Shown here piece by piece: positions 24,359 through 33,998 of a stretch of 64,000 nt of DNA. Location: contig JBLDXI010000020.1 in assembly GCA_047495785.1 (NCBI GenBank), positions 806,001 through 870,000 on the forward strand, given 5' to 3'. Under the pieces are notes generated by a model. The model did not search any database. It worked only from the letters and a program-made list of their open reading frames with translations, and was not told the DNA's origin. How positions within the stretch are numbered: position 1 is the stretch's first letter; each line of letters opens with the position of its first letter. The translations under genes and the position numbers were made by a program. The DNA comes from Lepidodermella squamata. Lineage: Eukaryota; Gastrotricha.

Positions 24359-24733
24359 TTTAAGGCCAAGAAATTGCTGAGTCGAATGAGTCGAAACATG
24401 AAGTAGTAATTGCGGCAATAAGCTAGGCCACCAGACCCTGGAGACCCACGTTTCTTAGCGGACTGCGTTTTTTACATGACCATGAAATCATAAAAAGCGA
24501 AATTCCTCTGATAGCTATAATTATTATTAGGTTATAAATTGCATCATGAGAGCGCAAACATTGAGGCCATCGATTTTTCTATTATATAATCCCCGTTCAA
24601 TAATTGGACGTCATGTTAAAAAAATAATCTCTTGACCGATTTTTTCCTCAAATTGATGTGCTCATAAAGTGCGCACGTTGTCACTTGCTTTGACCTTCCG
24701 AATTGTCAATGATGCCGAAGTATAAATTTGAAA
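24359..24733. other. Divergent promoter region
   Basis: 375 bp between channel I (minus strand) and the homeodomain-like gene (plus strand). Both genes point outwards, so the region should hold both promoters. No motif assigned. Confidence 0.45.
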
Positions 24734-25362
24734 ATGAGCAGGAATAAAGATGCTTTGATCGTTTCATTCGCCGAGTGGTGCAAATTTTTTCATTGCATGC
24801 CACCAGACATTCAAAATTACACCGTTTTGATGTTCAACCGAAGTGAAGCCGCAAAAGTCCCTGTCGCTACGCTTTTCCAGCAGGACATTGCGGGCGTTGA
24901 ATCACTTCGCGCCGCCGATGAGAAACCACCGCGAAATAAGAAGAAGGAGAAAACAGTGCCGGCTTACGACCAGTTTGCGAAAATTGTCGCCCAGGCGCAA
25001 AATGACGCTGGTTTCCCGATTTCGACTCGGAACAAAGCGTTCATCATTCATCCTGAACCGGTTAAACAAGCCCGCCCACGCGCCTCCGCACAATTTTCGA
25101 AAGAGGAAATTCAACGACTTGAGAGGGTCTATTTACGAGTTAATTTTCGAAAAATTCTGATTTATTATATTAGGTTAAGAATCTTCAATTCAATTCTCTT
25201 CCACCTTCAGCTGAAGTCATCAACACACTATCCTTAGCTATGGGTAGACCAGAGTCTCAGGTAAAGAAATTCCTGTAATTTTGCGAGTTTAATTTTGCTA
25301 TTTTCCAGCTTAAAAATTGGTTTCTACAACCTGGCATTGCGACTGGCCGTAATCGAAACTAA
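24734..25362 (+). CDS. Small atypical homeodomain-like protein
   Basis: Exons 24734-25126, 25174-25260 and 25309-25362; 177 residues. The C-terminal 60 residues resemble a homeodomain. Helix 1 is FSKEEIQRLER; a loop with LPPSAEV and helix 2 follow; helix 3 is ESQLKNWF. From the helix 1 Phe to the Trp of helix 3 there are three residues more than in a typical homeodomain, as in TALE homeodomains. After WF the sequence is LQPG, so the usual Asn-51 and the basic Arg pair are missing, and the protein ends 12 residues later. It is either a degenerate DNA-binding domain or a very divergent one. The basic linker (PRNKKKEK) could be a nuclear signal. The first 100 residues match nothing I know. Confidence 0.65.
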
Positions 25363-25455
25363 ACCAGCGATTTCGAAACAACATTTTTATTTATATAAAA
25401 TTTCTTGTCTTTCACATCAATAAAAAATAAACTATTTAGTAAGATCTGCATGACT

Positions 25456-26988
25456 TCACTTGAGTAGGCTATTGGCGAGTAAATCGGCTATCACGACGTT
25501 GTGTTTCACGGTTGCACATTTAATTGCATCGAAGCCATCGTAATTGAAGCAATTAGCATCAGCGCCACGGTTGACTAGCAGCTGAACCGTGTCGTAGTGA
25601 CCATTCAGCGTAGCAAGTAGTAAAGGGGTGCTACCCTTTCTCTTGCTGCGAACTTCCAGATCGGCGCCATGGTCTAGCAAAAGGGCGACGGACTGAGTTT
25701 TCCCATTATAGGCAGCAAATAACAGGGCTTGATTCCGCTCCTCCAAGTCGGGCGTTTCCTCGCCGTTTTCCATCAAGATTTCCATTATTTGAAGATGCCC
25801 TAGAGCAGAGGCGATCATTAAGGCGGAATAGCGTCGATTATGTAGGGCTCGTTTATTCGCCCCGCAGCAGAGAAGAAGTCGAACAGCTGAGGCCGATCCA
25901 TTTACCACAGCTTGAAGTAACGGCGTTGCCCCGGTTTCCTTACAGGTCGCCTCCAAATTCGCTCCTTTTATCAATAAAAGCTTTAAAATGTTGATATTGA
26001 TGGGCGATTCTTTAGTCGCGACTAGTAGGGCTGTGTTTCCATAACTGTCCAACGTGTTGACATCGACACCACTGTCAAGTAGGTGACTAACGAAATCTTC
26101 GTTATTTGCTCGGACAGCGTGTAGGAAACTCCACTTCACGCCATTAAGGCGGCGGCATTTTCGAATCAAGTCATTCCGAATTGAAGTTTGCACATCCGAT
26201 GCGCCTAATGCGACTAGAACCTTCGCAGCTTCGATGTAGCCACAACGTGTCGCGAACATCAGTAATGTCTCTCCATTGATAGGATCTACCTCCTCAAGAT
26301 CAGCCGCGTAATCTTTGATCAACATCGCCAACATCGCGGCTGGTTTGTCGCTTCGAACCGCCGCTCTTAGGCACGTCTCGCCCTTGACAACCGTTGCTAA
26401 GGACGCTCCGTGGCATAACAACCGCTCAGCTGTGTCGACGTGCCCGTTTCGAACCGCGATCATCAGCGCCGTAGCTGAGTTGAAAACATGTTCGATATTC
26501 GCGCCGAGTAGCACTAGTTTCTCCACCATCCTAGTTTGGCCATTCCCGGCAGCTGTGATTAGCGCGTCATTAATCGACCCGCGCCCGCCGTTCCGCATCA
26601 ACAAATTGACCGTGTCAAAATGGCCGCGACCAGCTGCGAGGCATAGCGCGGTGAGACCATGCCGACCTACTGCGTTAACCTTTTCCAGTCCGTAGTCAAT
26701 CAATATTTGAACTACGTCAGTATGGCCCATTTTCGACGCCATCATCAGCACAGTCTCACTACCGAAGTAGTACACATTTTTGTGGATTTTCTGCGAAGTT
26801 TCGTCCAGTAAGCATCGAACAACCTCGACATGGCCCATCAGTGCCGCCCATTTTAGACCGATGTAGTAGTAATTAGCGAGTAACCGCTGGTCACACGGTG
26901 GGTCACTTTCGTGCATGGAAATAACACAACGAAGAGCCGTGCAATCGCCTGATCTGCATATTGCTAGGAATTCGGTGATCCAGGACAT
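25456..26988 (-). CDS. Ankyrin-repeat protein, intronless
   Basis: Single exon of 510 residues starting at the ATG at 26988 (MSWITEF). The frame stays open upstream to 27174, but that extension lacks an ATG and looks like untranslated DNA. After about 50 residues the whole protein is ankyrin repeats, roughly 12-14 of them, with typical TALxxAxxxGH and LLLxxGAD motifs (for example HGLTALCLAAGRGHFDTV and GSTPLLLATLNGHYDTV). There is no signal peptide, membrane segment or catalytic domain. Ankyrin stacks bind other proteins; the partner is unknown. Confidence 0.85.
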   Translation of the reverse strand: MSWITEFLAICRSGDCTALRCVISMHESDPPCDQRLLANYYYIGLKWAALMGHVEVVRCLLDETSQKIHKNVYYFGSETVLMMASKMGHTDVVQILIDYGLEKVNAVGRHGLTALCLAAGRGHFDTVNLLMRNGGRGSINDALITAAGNGQTRMVEKLVLLGANIEHVFNSATALMIAVRNGHVDTAERLLCHGASLATVVKGETCLRAAVRSDKPAAMLAMLIKDYAADLEEVDPINGETLLMFATRCGYIEAAKVLVALGASDVQTSIRNDLIRKCRRLNGVKWSFLHAVRANNEDFVSHLLDSGVDVNTLDSYGNTALLVATKESPININILKLLLIKGANLEATCKETGATPLLQAVVNGSASAVRLLLCCGANKRALHNRRYSALMIASALGHLQIMEILMENGEETPDLEERNQALLFAAYNGKTQSVALLLDHGADLEVRSKRKGSTPLLLATLNGHYDTVQLLVNRGADANCFNYDGFDAIKCATVKHNVVIADLLANSLLK

Positions 26989-27333
26989 TTTTTTAAAGTA
27001 AAAATTGTTGTTTAATTTTTTCCCAGGGCATAGGACTCTTTTATACCTTACAGCTAAGCTATTTGCATATAATATAAAGAATAGTTTGCGTATGAGATGG
27101 CTTAGTGATTCAGCATTATACGCCTTATTGATATCATATAGTAGTGGGTTGGTATTATTATGTGGGTAAACCAAACAGATGTTTGCTACGTGAGTGTGAC
27201 GTACTGATTCACGTTATCGCAGGTGCTACGCCTAATTCCATGCTCCGATTAGGGATACGTCAATGGCGCCTACGTCATTTTCACGTTACAAGCTGTTCTT
27301 ATCATTAATAATTTTTGTGAATTTATTATTAGG
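26989..27333. other. Intergenic DNA upstream of the ankyrin gene
   Basis: 345 bp between the ankyrin start codon and the stop codon of the protease gene. It should hold the ankyrin promoter and the protease 3' UTR. No motif assigned. Confidence 0.45.
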
Positions 27334-27674
27334 CTAGACTACAGCATTATCATTTATCCAGTCCAAAACCGAGCAAATATTCGTGTAAACTCCGAAAGCT
27401 GACGAGGATCCGCATTCGTTACCGAAACTCGTCACCCCGCATAGTTTGAAGTACCCGTCTTCCACGGACATCAAAGGCCCGCCAGAATCGCCTTGGCATG
27501 TATCCACTCCACCGAAATCGAAACCTACGCAAGAATTCACAAGATTCTGCTGGCTTTATGTGTTAAGTTACCGGCGCAGATCATTCTGTCTGTGAATTGG
27601 GTCTTGTATTGCTGAGAACACGTGCTTCTCTCGGCGATTTTGACATAGGCACTTCGAAGTATTTTCGGCTGAAG

Positions 27675-27678
27675 TAAA
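27675..27678. repeat. Target site duplication, left (TAAA)
   Basis: TAAA directly precedes the 5' LTR and directly follows the 3' LTR (37369-37372). A 4-bp duplication fits gypsy-type integration. Bases beyond these four do not match. Confidence 0.85.
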
Positions 27679-27889
27679 TGCAGACCCTGAAACTCAGCGA
27701 ATTCCACAGCACACCCGAAGACTCACAGACTTTGCACCGAGAACCATAATGTATATATGCATGCACTAGAATGCACTGAAGTGAGAATGTAAACAAGCCG
27801 ACTATATAAAGGAAAGTACTAAGAAATAAATTTCATTCGTTGCGTTGAGAACGAGGGTGACTTTTGCATCTCAAAAACCAAGGTCTGCA
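27679..27889 (+). repeat. 5' LTR
   Basis: 211 bp, TG...CA ends, the same as 37158-37368 base for base as far as I can read. It holds a TATA box and a polyadenylation signal. Confidence 0.95.
27803..27830 (+). promoter_or_regulatory. LTR TATA box and polyadenylation signal
   Basis: TATATAAA at 27803-27810 and AATAAA at 27825-27830. Transcription is expected to start around 27835, so in the 3' LTR the AATAAA would lie just upstream of the R region. The start site is inferred. Confidence 0.65.
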
Positions 27890-27893
27890 TATT

Positions 27894-27907
27894 TGGTGGC
27901 AGCGGTG
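27894..27907 (+). other. Primer binding site, probably tRNA-Leu
   Basis: TGGTGGCAGCGGTG begins 4 bp after the LTR. Its complement CACCGCTGCCACCA fits the 3' end of animal tRNA-Leu(AAG), as I remember that sequence. About 14 nt match. Confidence 0.7.
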
Positions 27908-27972
27908 ATTTACTCGTATTCAACATTGCAACAAATCAAGACATCTCTTTTCAAGAACTACACTGAATAGAG

Positions 27973-29109
27973 ATGGCAGAACTAGGCCGGTTATTCACGC
28001 CAATCACAAGGATCATTTCATCGGATTCGGCCGAAGCATTCGACGATGGCTTCGATGCCTACATAGCGGTGGCCAGGGCACATGGGGCCATCGATCCGGC
28101 GAAACTCGCAGCCGGTACGACACTAGCGGCAGCAGAGGCCGAGGCTGCCGAAGCGGCAAGGACCGCGGGGCTTAAACCGCCCGTTAAGGAGGCCGATGCC
28201 ATTCGGTCATTACCATGCGTGCTCGATCGTAAGCTAAGGGATCTCTGGGAAACCGCCGATCGAGCGACCATTCGATCACTTCCCGAAGCCAAAGCAGCGC
28301 TAGCGGACCTGGCAGGCCTAAAGCCGTCCGAAATCGAAGCAAGTTTGCAAATCAGATCGGCGTTTCAACAGCCAACCGAATCGGTACGGGACTTCTACAG
28401 CCGAATCAGGCGACTGTTAACACAAGTTACGGCGGCGAATGCCGAGGGATTTGATAAACAGCTAAAGCTGCAGTTCATCTCGGGCCTCCGAACTCATCTG
28501 CGCGAAGCCGCACAACGAGGAGGAACCGCCGATGTGGTCAGCGCCGAAGTTCTTAAGCGCGCTGTCGAGGAAGAAAAGATAACAAAGAGCCGCGAAGGGG
28601 CAACCGTTAATGCGATCATGGATGTCCGTGCAGCTCTAGATCAACATAGCAAGCGACTAGATGAGATGTGTGATCACGTCAACAGCGTAGGCGAAATGGT
28701 CGCCAATCTTCGAGCCGAAAATGGGCGAGGCTCATGGCGAGGCGGCCGAGGTCGCCCGCAGTCAGCGTACAGCAGGCCATACCAACAGCAGCAGCAGTTC
28801 CAGCAGTACACACCGCATCAACAGCCCAATAGCCAAGGGCAGCGGAACTTCCAAGGCCGACCCTACGGCTCGAGAGGAGGCCGAGGCGGGGGCAGGTTTG
28901 CACAGCAACAGAGGTATGAAAACTCAAATAAAAACATTGATAACTCTAACTCCTCCCCTGACAACAATTGTTGCTTCTATTGTCAAAAACCAGGTCACTT
29001 TAAGCGTGAATGTCGTAAAAGGCAGCGAGATTTAGAAAGCCAAAGCTACTTGCCAACCGCGCGACAGGGAAACGGCAACTGGCCGGCCCAGCGCGGCGGC
29101 CGGCCGTAA
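27973..29109 (+). CDS. gag: Retroelement Gag
   Basis: 378 residues from the ATG at 27973. The N-terminal part is alanine-rich and helical. The middle (around residues 120-220) looks like a capsid region, with FYSRIRRLLTQV and LKLQFISGLR as in other gypsy Gags. An Arg/Gly/Gln-rich stretch follows, then one zinc knuckle of C-x2-C-x4-H-x4-C type (CFYCQKPGHFKREC). Gag forms the particle and binds the element RNA. The last 35 bp carry the frameshift signal into pol. Confidence 0.9.
   Translation: MAELGRLFTPITRIISSDSAEAFDDGFDAYIAVARAHGAIDPAKLAAGTTLAAAEAEAAEAARTAGLKPPVKEADAIRSLPCVLDRKLRDLWETADRATIRSLPEAKAALADLAGLKPSEIEASLQIRSAFQQPTESVRDFYSRIRRLLTQVTAANAEGFDKQLKLQFISGLRTHLREAAQRGGTADVVSAEVLKRAVEEEKITKSREGATVNAIMDVRAALDQHSKRLDEMCDHVNSVGEMVANLRAENGRGSWRGGRGRPQSAYSRPYQQQQQFQQYTPHQQPNSQGQRNFQGRPYGSRGGRGGGRFAQQQRYENSNKNIDNSNSSPDNNCCFYCQKPGHFKRECRKRQRDLESQSYLPTARQGNGNWPAQRGGRP
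29067..29105 (+). promoter_or_regulatory. Predicted -1 ribosomal frameshift signal between gag and pol
   Basis: Heptamer G GGA AAC at 29067-29073 sits in the gag reading phase as X XXY YYZ. After a 7-nt spacer come two copies of the self-complementary octamer GGCCGGCC (29081-29088 and 29098-29105) with a 9-nt loop, able to form an 8-bp all-GC stem. The -1 frame is open from here to the end of pol. The gag stop lies immediately after the stem. Confidence 0.85.
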
Positions 29110-32100
29110 AACCCAAAAATTCAACTTCAAATTGCCCTTGCAGGCGCGAACAGGCCTGCAGCGGCGCGCAGCAAATAAATAGTTGCTGCGGAAATTGTAA
29201 AATTCAGCATCAGAATTGTAATTCAAATAACTCAGTCAACCAGTCTTTACCTAAAAATTCAGACCAGAAGCCAAATCCGAATTTCGAATCATCCGCAAAT
29301 AACGACAAATTTCAGCCAAATTCACTCCAGGATTTGCGTTTAAAATCCGAAAATTATCAAGAATCGCAAAAATTGGGTCACCAAATTGAAACTGAAAATC
29401 ACCAACAAAACATTGAGGAGCCTCCAATGGTGGGCCGAATTGACCCAGGAGGTTACGGTTTAAAAGTCTCGATTAATCCACAGAACAATTTCTCTCAAAA
29501 TTCTGTCAAACCGTCTCAAAATTCAAAATTTCAAACATTTCTCTTTGATAGTGGCGCAACAATAACATGCGCTGACGCCAAATTTTTGCCTAAAGGTTCT
29601 ATTATTCAGCCAGCATCAGCAAAAGGACCTGACGGCACGCCATTACCAGTTGTCGGCAGAGCGGAGGTCGCTATGAGGATAGGTTCGAGTTCGATAGTCC
29701 ACCCTGTTACTTTCGTTCAAAATCTTCAGGTTGATGGTCTTATCGGGTCTGATTTCATTCGTAGCCACGTAAATAATACTCAGTGGCAGGACAGTTTCAT
29801 ACAGATGAAAAATGGCGAGAAAATTGCACTCGAAAATTCCGCACCGAAAGCACCGGCGAAAGAAAGCGCGTGTTTTGCCATTAGTGCAGCTGAAGATTTA
29901 ATTTTGCCGGCTTGCGCGAACGCATTCATTTTCGCTCGCGTCGGCGGCTCAATCCCCGACGGCACGCTTGTTTATGTTGAACCAAATAATACGTATGATG
30001 CGAAAGATCTCATCGCAGTAGGCCATTCAATTGGCTACGCGCATAACGGCTTTGTGCCAGTGCAAATGATTAATCTAGGGCAACAAAGCGTAACTATTCG
30101 TGAAGGGCGGAAAATAGCAACATGCACCAACGCCGCTGATTCTATAGAGCATATAGGCGCGGCGCTCAGCGACGATGAGAGAACCGAGCGTCTGCGCGGA
30201 AAACGCGAAAAAGGGGGAAATGCGTTCGTTGGCCATTTAGCAGCGGATAAAATGACCTCAGCAGAAAAAGACGCAAAATTAAAACAGCTATTGCCAGATA
30301 TCGATCTATCACAGACTATCCTCACGGGCAGACATCTCGAAAGATTGAAAGCACTATTGATCGAATATCACGAATGCTATAGCAAGAATGAGGAGGACGT
30401 TGGCAAGTGCGATGTAATTAAACACCACATCGAGTATCACGGGCCGCCAGTGAGCGTCCCATATCGTAGAGTGCAACCACACATGAACGAATTGATTCTG
30501 GGCGAACTAGACAAATTATTGAAACAAGGAGTTGTCGAAGAATGCGTGTCACCTTTCAATTCTCCGATATTGTTGATCAAACGCGCCGACAACAAGCTAC
30601 GCTGGGTTGCAGATTTTCGTTTGGTTAACAAAAACGTCACTTTACCGAGCTTGCATCAACTGCCAACAGATCTAGACAATTTAAAGCCGGCAGTTTTGTT
30701 TTTAAATGACGTGTACCAGGCGTTTCATGCCACGGTCCTGGACGAAGAATCTCGACCCATCACAGCTTTTTGCGTTAAAAATCGCAACGGAATGTTATCT
30801 CAATACTGCTATGTGCGCACTTGTCAAGGAATGAGAAGTTCACCTTCTCATTTTGCCCGATTGATGGCTTATCTGACGAGAGATCTCCGGAGTTTCCTGG
30901 CATTCGTAGATGATAATTTGGTATGGGGCGAGAACTTTGATGACGGCCTAGATCGGTTTGAAGATTACTTAAAAGTAATAAAGAAGAGCGGGTTGAAGCT
31001 TTCCCAACGTAAAGCAAAGCTGGGCGTAGATAGAACATTATTCGCGGGCATGATTATCAGTACCGCGGGTGTATTACCCAACATGGAGAAGCTTTCAGCC
31101 GTTGAAAACTGGCCGAGACCCACCGACCACTCGTCACTTCGAACTTTCATGGGTTTCGCAACATATTACTCAAAATTTTGCAAAAACTTTGCTATAATAG
31201 CCGCACCACTCAACCGGCTAACATCCAAGTCGAAAGCATTTACATGGGGTCCAGAAGAGGAGAAATCTTTCCAGGATATCAAAGCAGCACTGCTAAGTCC
31301 AGCAGTACTGGGATTCCCAAGATATGACAACCCCAAAGATCGATTTATTCTGGAGGTAGACGCGTCCGGCGTAGGCATAGGAGCGTGTCTGATGCAGCGA
31401 CAGCATGATAAAAGTGGTGACTCCAAAATCAAAGTCATTGGTTTCTTTTCACGGCCATTGACTAAGGCGGAGAAAGGTGAATCTACAACAGTGCGAGAGG
31501 CGATTGGAATCGGCGTAGCATTAAAATTCTTCTCCCCATATTTGAAGATGAAAGAATTATCAACTCCAACGGCGCCTCCAGGCACAGATTTTGACCTAGT
31601 AACGGATCACGCAGCAAATACCACGCTGCTAACTCACAAAGATGCCTTCAGCAAGCTAGGGCGAATTGCTCGGTACGCAGCGCTCTACAACTTCTCAATT
31701 ATACACAAGCCTGGGAGACTTTTGGCCGGTCCAGATTGTTTATCTAGGTTACCTCACTACTTCGATGATCCAGTTAAACAAGCCCAGAAGGACGCCAAAT
31801 TACTCCTTTTCAATGAGAAGTTCGATAAAAAGGAACAGAAAGTAGCCGCAGCAGAGAAAAAGAGCGAGAACGTAGTTCCTAAGGTCGAGGAGTGGAACAA
31901 GAAGAGACGTAGGAAGCAGAATAACCAGAAAGCCCCACGTGGCAAGATTTACCTCGTTTTGCCCGAGGAGATGAAGATTACGCAGGAGAACCTGAAAGTA
32001 GCTCAGTCGGAAGATGATTACTGCAGAAAGCGAATTTATGACATCGAAAACAGACCCAAACTTCACTCCAACAGAAAATTCTCGATTAGAGATGGTATTT

Positions 32101-33605
32101 TGATGAGGAGTTACAAGTTTAACAACTGGAACTACGAGCAAATAGTCATTCCAGTGTCACTTCGATCAGAAATCTTGAAAATTTTCCACGATCAGCAGGC
32201 GCATGTTGGCCTAGATAAGACACTCAGCAAAGTTAGAACATCTTGCTATTGGCCAGGCTATGAATCGGACATTACAAAATACGTCCAAGAATGCATTCCA
32301 TGCCAGAGGAATCGAGTTCATAGACAAAAAGCACCCATGCAGAACTTACCCGCGTCTGAACCATTAGCTTTTGTGTCAATGGACCTAATGGATTTGCCAG
32401 TCAGCGATAAGGGAAACAAACACATCTTGACCATCGTTGACTCATTCACAAAATGGTTATACGCAGTTCCATTGCCAAATGCCACATCAGAGCTAATAGC
32501 AGAGAAATTGAAGCAATTCTTTGACCTATTTGGAGCTCCTGAAATACTTCATTCCGATCAAGGTCCCAACCTACACAGTCAAGTCATTCAGGATTTGTGT
32601 AAAGCATACAACGTTAGGCGGAGCCGCACCACGAGCTATAGATCTCAAGGTGACTCTATGGCGGAACGTGGAAATTTAATTATGGAAACTCTTCTATCGA
32701 AAGTTATGAGCGATAAAACATCACAACGATCATGGTGTAGCTTACTTCCAGGGGTAGTTTCAGCCTTCAACTCAGCTGAGCATCGAGTAACGAAATGGTC
32801 ACCAGCCTTCCTAATGTTTGGCAGGTTGAAACGGGAACCATTTGATGCCATTAAGCCGAAAATTGACTACGGCAGTTATAGCGAGTACGCGAAATTGATC
32901 ACAGAAAGATTGCGCAAATCCTATGAGGAAGTAAGACTTAGGATCGCCCAGGCGCAAGCAAAATATAAGGAGCGCTACGACCTCGAAGCTAACGCTGAAC
33001 CTTTAATCAGGGGTCAGCTTGTGTGGCTACATAGTCAGGTCGTTCCGGTCGGTTGCTCACGCAAGATTGCCAGCCAATGGCAAGGTCCGTACACGGTGTT
33101 AGGCCGGATTGGCGAGACCACGTATGAGATCATATTGTTCAACGGCGAAGGTAGAACTCAGAAGGTACACCGAGATAGATTGATGCCATATCGCGGAGAC
33201 CCTCCGACGACCGCAAGTCCTAAACTTCGAAACGACGGCGTCACAACAGCAACGACAGCACAGCAGCAAACTGCCGGCACAGCCGAAAATAAACAGAGTT
33301 CTGATAAAACTTTGCCTGATTTACGGTTATTTTTGAATGAAATAAAAAGAACTGATGAAATTAAAGCGCAGGCAGAAAAGCCAGATTTGAGAATTTTATT
33401 AAATGAAAATCGGGAAAAGTCCAAAATTCAGGCCGAACGCCACGAAATTGAAAATCAAGGCAAAAAGAAAAACAAATGGCACAAGAATAAAGCCAGGTCA
33501 CAGCCAAAAAGGCACACAAATTCACGCACCTTCTATAGGAGCGATGAAACAAGTCGTTATCCCAGACGGGAACAGAGACAGCCGGAATATTTCCAGGCTG
33601 GGTAA
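29073..33605 (+). CDS. pol: Retroelement Pol (protease, RT, RNase H, integrase)
   Basis: Open in the -1 frame relative to gag for 1,510 codons, reached by frameshifting. Domain order: aspartic protease (FLFDSGATITC, about 29545), reverse transcriptase (fingers and palm, active site FVDD near 30905), RNase H (FILEVDASG near 31345), integrase with the His2-Cys2 zinc region (near 32195-32310), the DDE core (Asp in SMDLMD, Asp in HSDQGPN, Glu in SMAERGN) and a C-terminal GPY module (WQGPYTV near 33085). The 3' end is a charged, low-complexity tail. No stop codon or frameshift interrupts it. Confidence 0.93.
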   Translation, partial: RQLAGPARRPAVKPKNSTSNCPCRREQACSGAQQINSCCGNCKIQHQNCNSNNSVNQSLPKNSDQKPNPNFESSANNDKFQPNSLQDLRLKSENYQESQKLGHQIETENHQQNIEEPPMVGRIDPGGYGLKVSINPQNNFSQNSVKPSQNSKFQTFLFDSGATITCADAKFLPKGSIIQPASAKGPDGTPLPVVGRAEVAMRIGSSSIVHPVTFVQNLQVDGLIGSDFIRSHVNNTQWQDSFIQMKNGEKIALENSAPKAPAKESACFAISAAEDLILPACANAFIFARVGGSIPDGTLVYVEPNNTYDAKDLIAVGHSIGYAHNGFVPVQMINLGQQSVTIREGRKIATCTNAADSIEHIGAALSDDERTERLRGKREKGGNAFVGHLAADKMTSAEKDAKLKQLLPDIDLSQTILTGRHLERLKALLIEYHECYSKNEEDVGKCDVIKHHIEYHGPPVSVPYRRVQPHMNELILGELDKLLKQGVVEECVSPFNSPILLIKRADNKLRWVADFRLVNKNVTLPSLHQLPTDLDNLKPAVLFLNDVYQAFHATVLDEESRPITAFCVKNRNGMLSQYCYVRTCQGMRSSPSHFARLMAYLTRDLRSFLAFVDDNLVWGENFDDGLDRFEDYLKVIKKSGLKLSQRKAKLGVDRTLFAGMIISTAGVLPNMEKLSAVENWPRPTDHSSLRTFMGFATYYSKFCKNFAIIAAPLNRLTSKSKAFTWGPEEEKSFQDIKAALLSPAVLGFPRYDNPKDRFILEVDASGVGIGACLMQRQHDKSGDSKIKVIGFFSRPLTKAEKGESTTVREAIGIGVALKFFSPYLKMKELSTPTAPPGTDFDLVTDHAANTTLLTHKDAFSKLGRIARYAALYNFSIIHKPGRLLAGPDCLSRLPHYFDDPVKQAQKDAKLLLFNEKFDKKEQKVAAAEKKSENVVPKVEEWNKKRRRKQNNQKAPRGKIYLVLPEEMKITQENLKVAQSEDDYCRKRIYDIENRPKLHSNRKFSIRDGILMRSYKFNNWNYEQIVIPVSLRSEILKIFHDQQAHVGLDKTLSKVRTSCYWPGYESDITKYVQECIPCQRNRVHRQKAPMQNLPASEPLAFVSMDLMDLPVSDKGNKHILTIVDSFTKWLYAVPLPNATSELIAEKLKQFFDLFGAPEILHSDQGPNLHSQVIQDLCKAYNVRRSRTTSYRSQGDSMAERGNLIMETLLSKVMSDKTSQRSWCSLLPGVVSAFNSAEHRVTKWSPAFLMFGRLKREPFDAIKPKIDYGSYSEYAKLITERLRKSYEEVRLRIAQAQAKYKERYDLEANAEPLIRGQLVWLHSQVVPVGCSRKIASQWQGPYTVLGRIGETTYEIILFNGEGRTQKVHRDRLMPYRGDPPTTASPKLRNDGVTTATTAQQQTAGTAENKQSSDKTLPDLRLFLNEIKRTDEIKAQAEKPDLRILLNENREKSKIQAERHEIENQGKKKNKWHKNKARSQPKRHTNSRTFYRSDETSRYPRREQRQPEYFQAG

Positions 33606-33998
33606 GTTCAAAATTGATGAAAATCGGGAGAAATCGAATTCGAATTTGGAAATATTTCATTGAACGATTGGCTAATCAACTTTATTGCAGGTACAGTCGA
33701 CAGGAAATGCATGAAAATCTTCAAAACATATCTGGCGTGAAGCCATGAGAGTGTGTAAAACAAAAATTCTGTAAAACAACAATAATTATCTGTAAACATG
33801 AACATTATTTCCCAATTACTCCTTCCTATCGTAATCGTATCGTATCCTACTGTAATTACCGATCTTCGAACGAAATTATAGAAATCGTGAAAAACAATTA
33901 AAAGAATTTCAATTTAAAGTAAACGCTAAAATCACATTGTAAATTCATAAATTTTCCGAAATACATAGATTTTAAAAATTTCAAAGTTCATACCCAGA
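33606..33998 (+). other. Pol-env spacer
   Basis: 393 bp, AT-rich. A good splice acceptor (TTTATTGCAG, ending at 33690) lies upstream of the env ATG and could serve a spliced env message. No ORF. Confidence 0.5.

Noticed and set aside
26989-27174. N-terminal extension of the ankyrin gene
   Set aside because: The frame is open, but it has no ATG and its composition is AT-rich. The ATG at 26988 leads straight into the protein.
29334-29336. TTG at the first long block of pol as a start codon
   Set aside because: The frame is already open from the slippery heptamer at 29067, so frameshifting explains pol better than non-ATG initiation.
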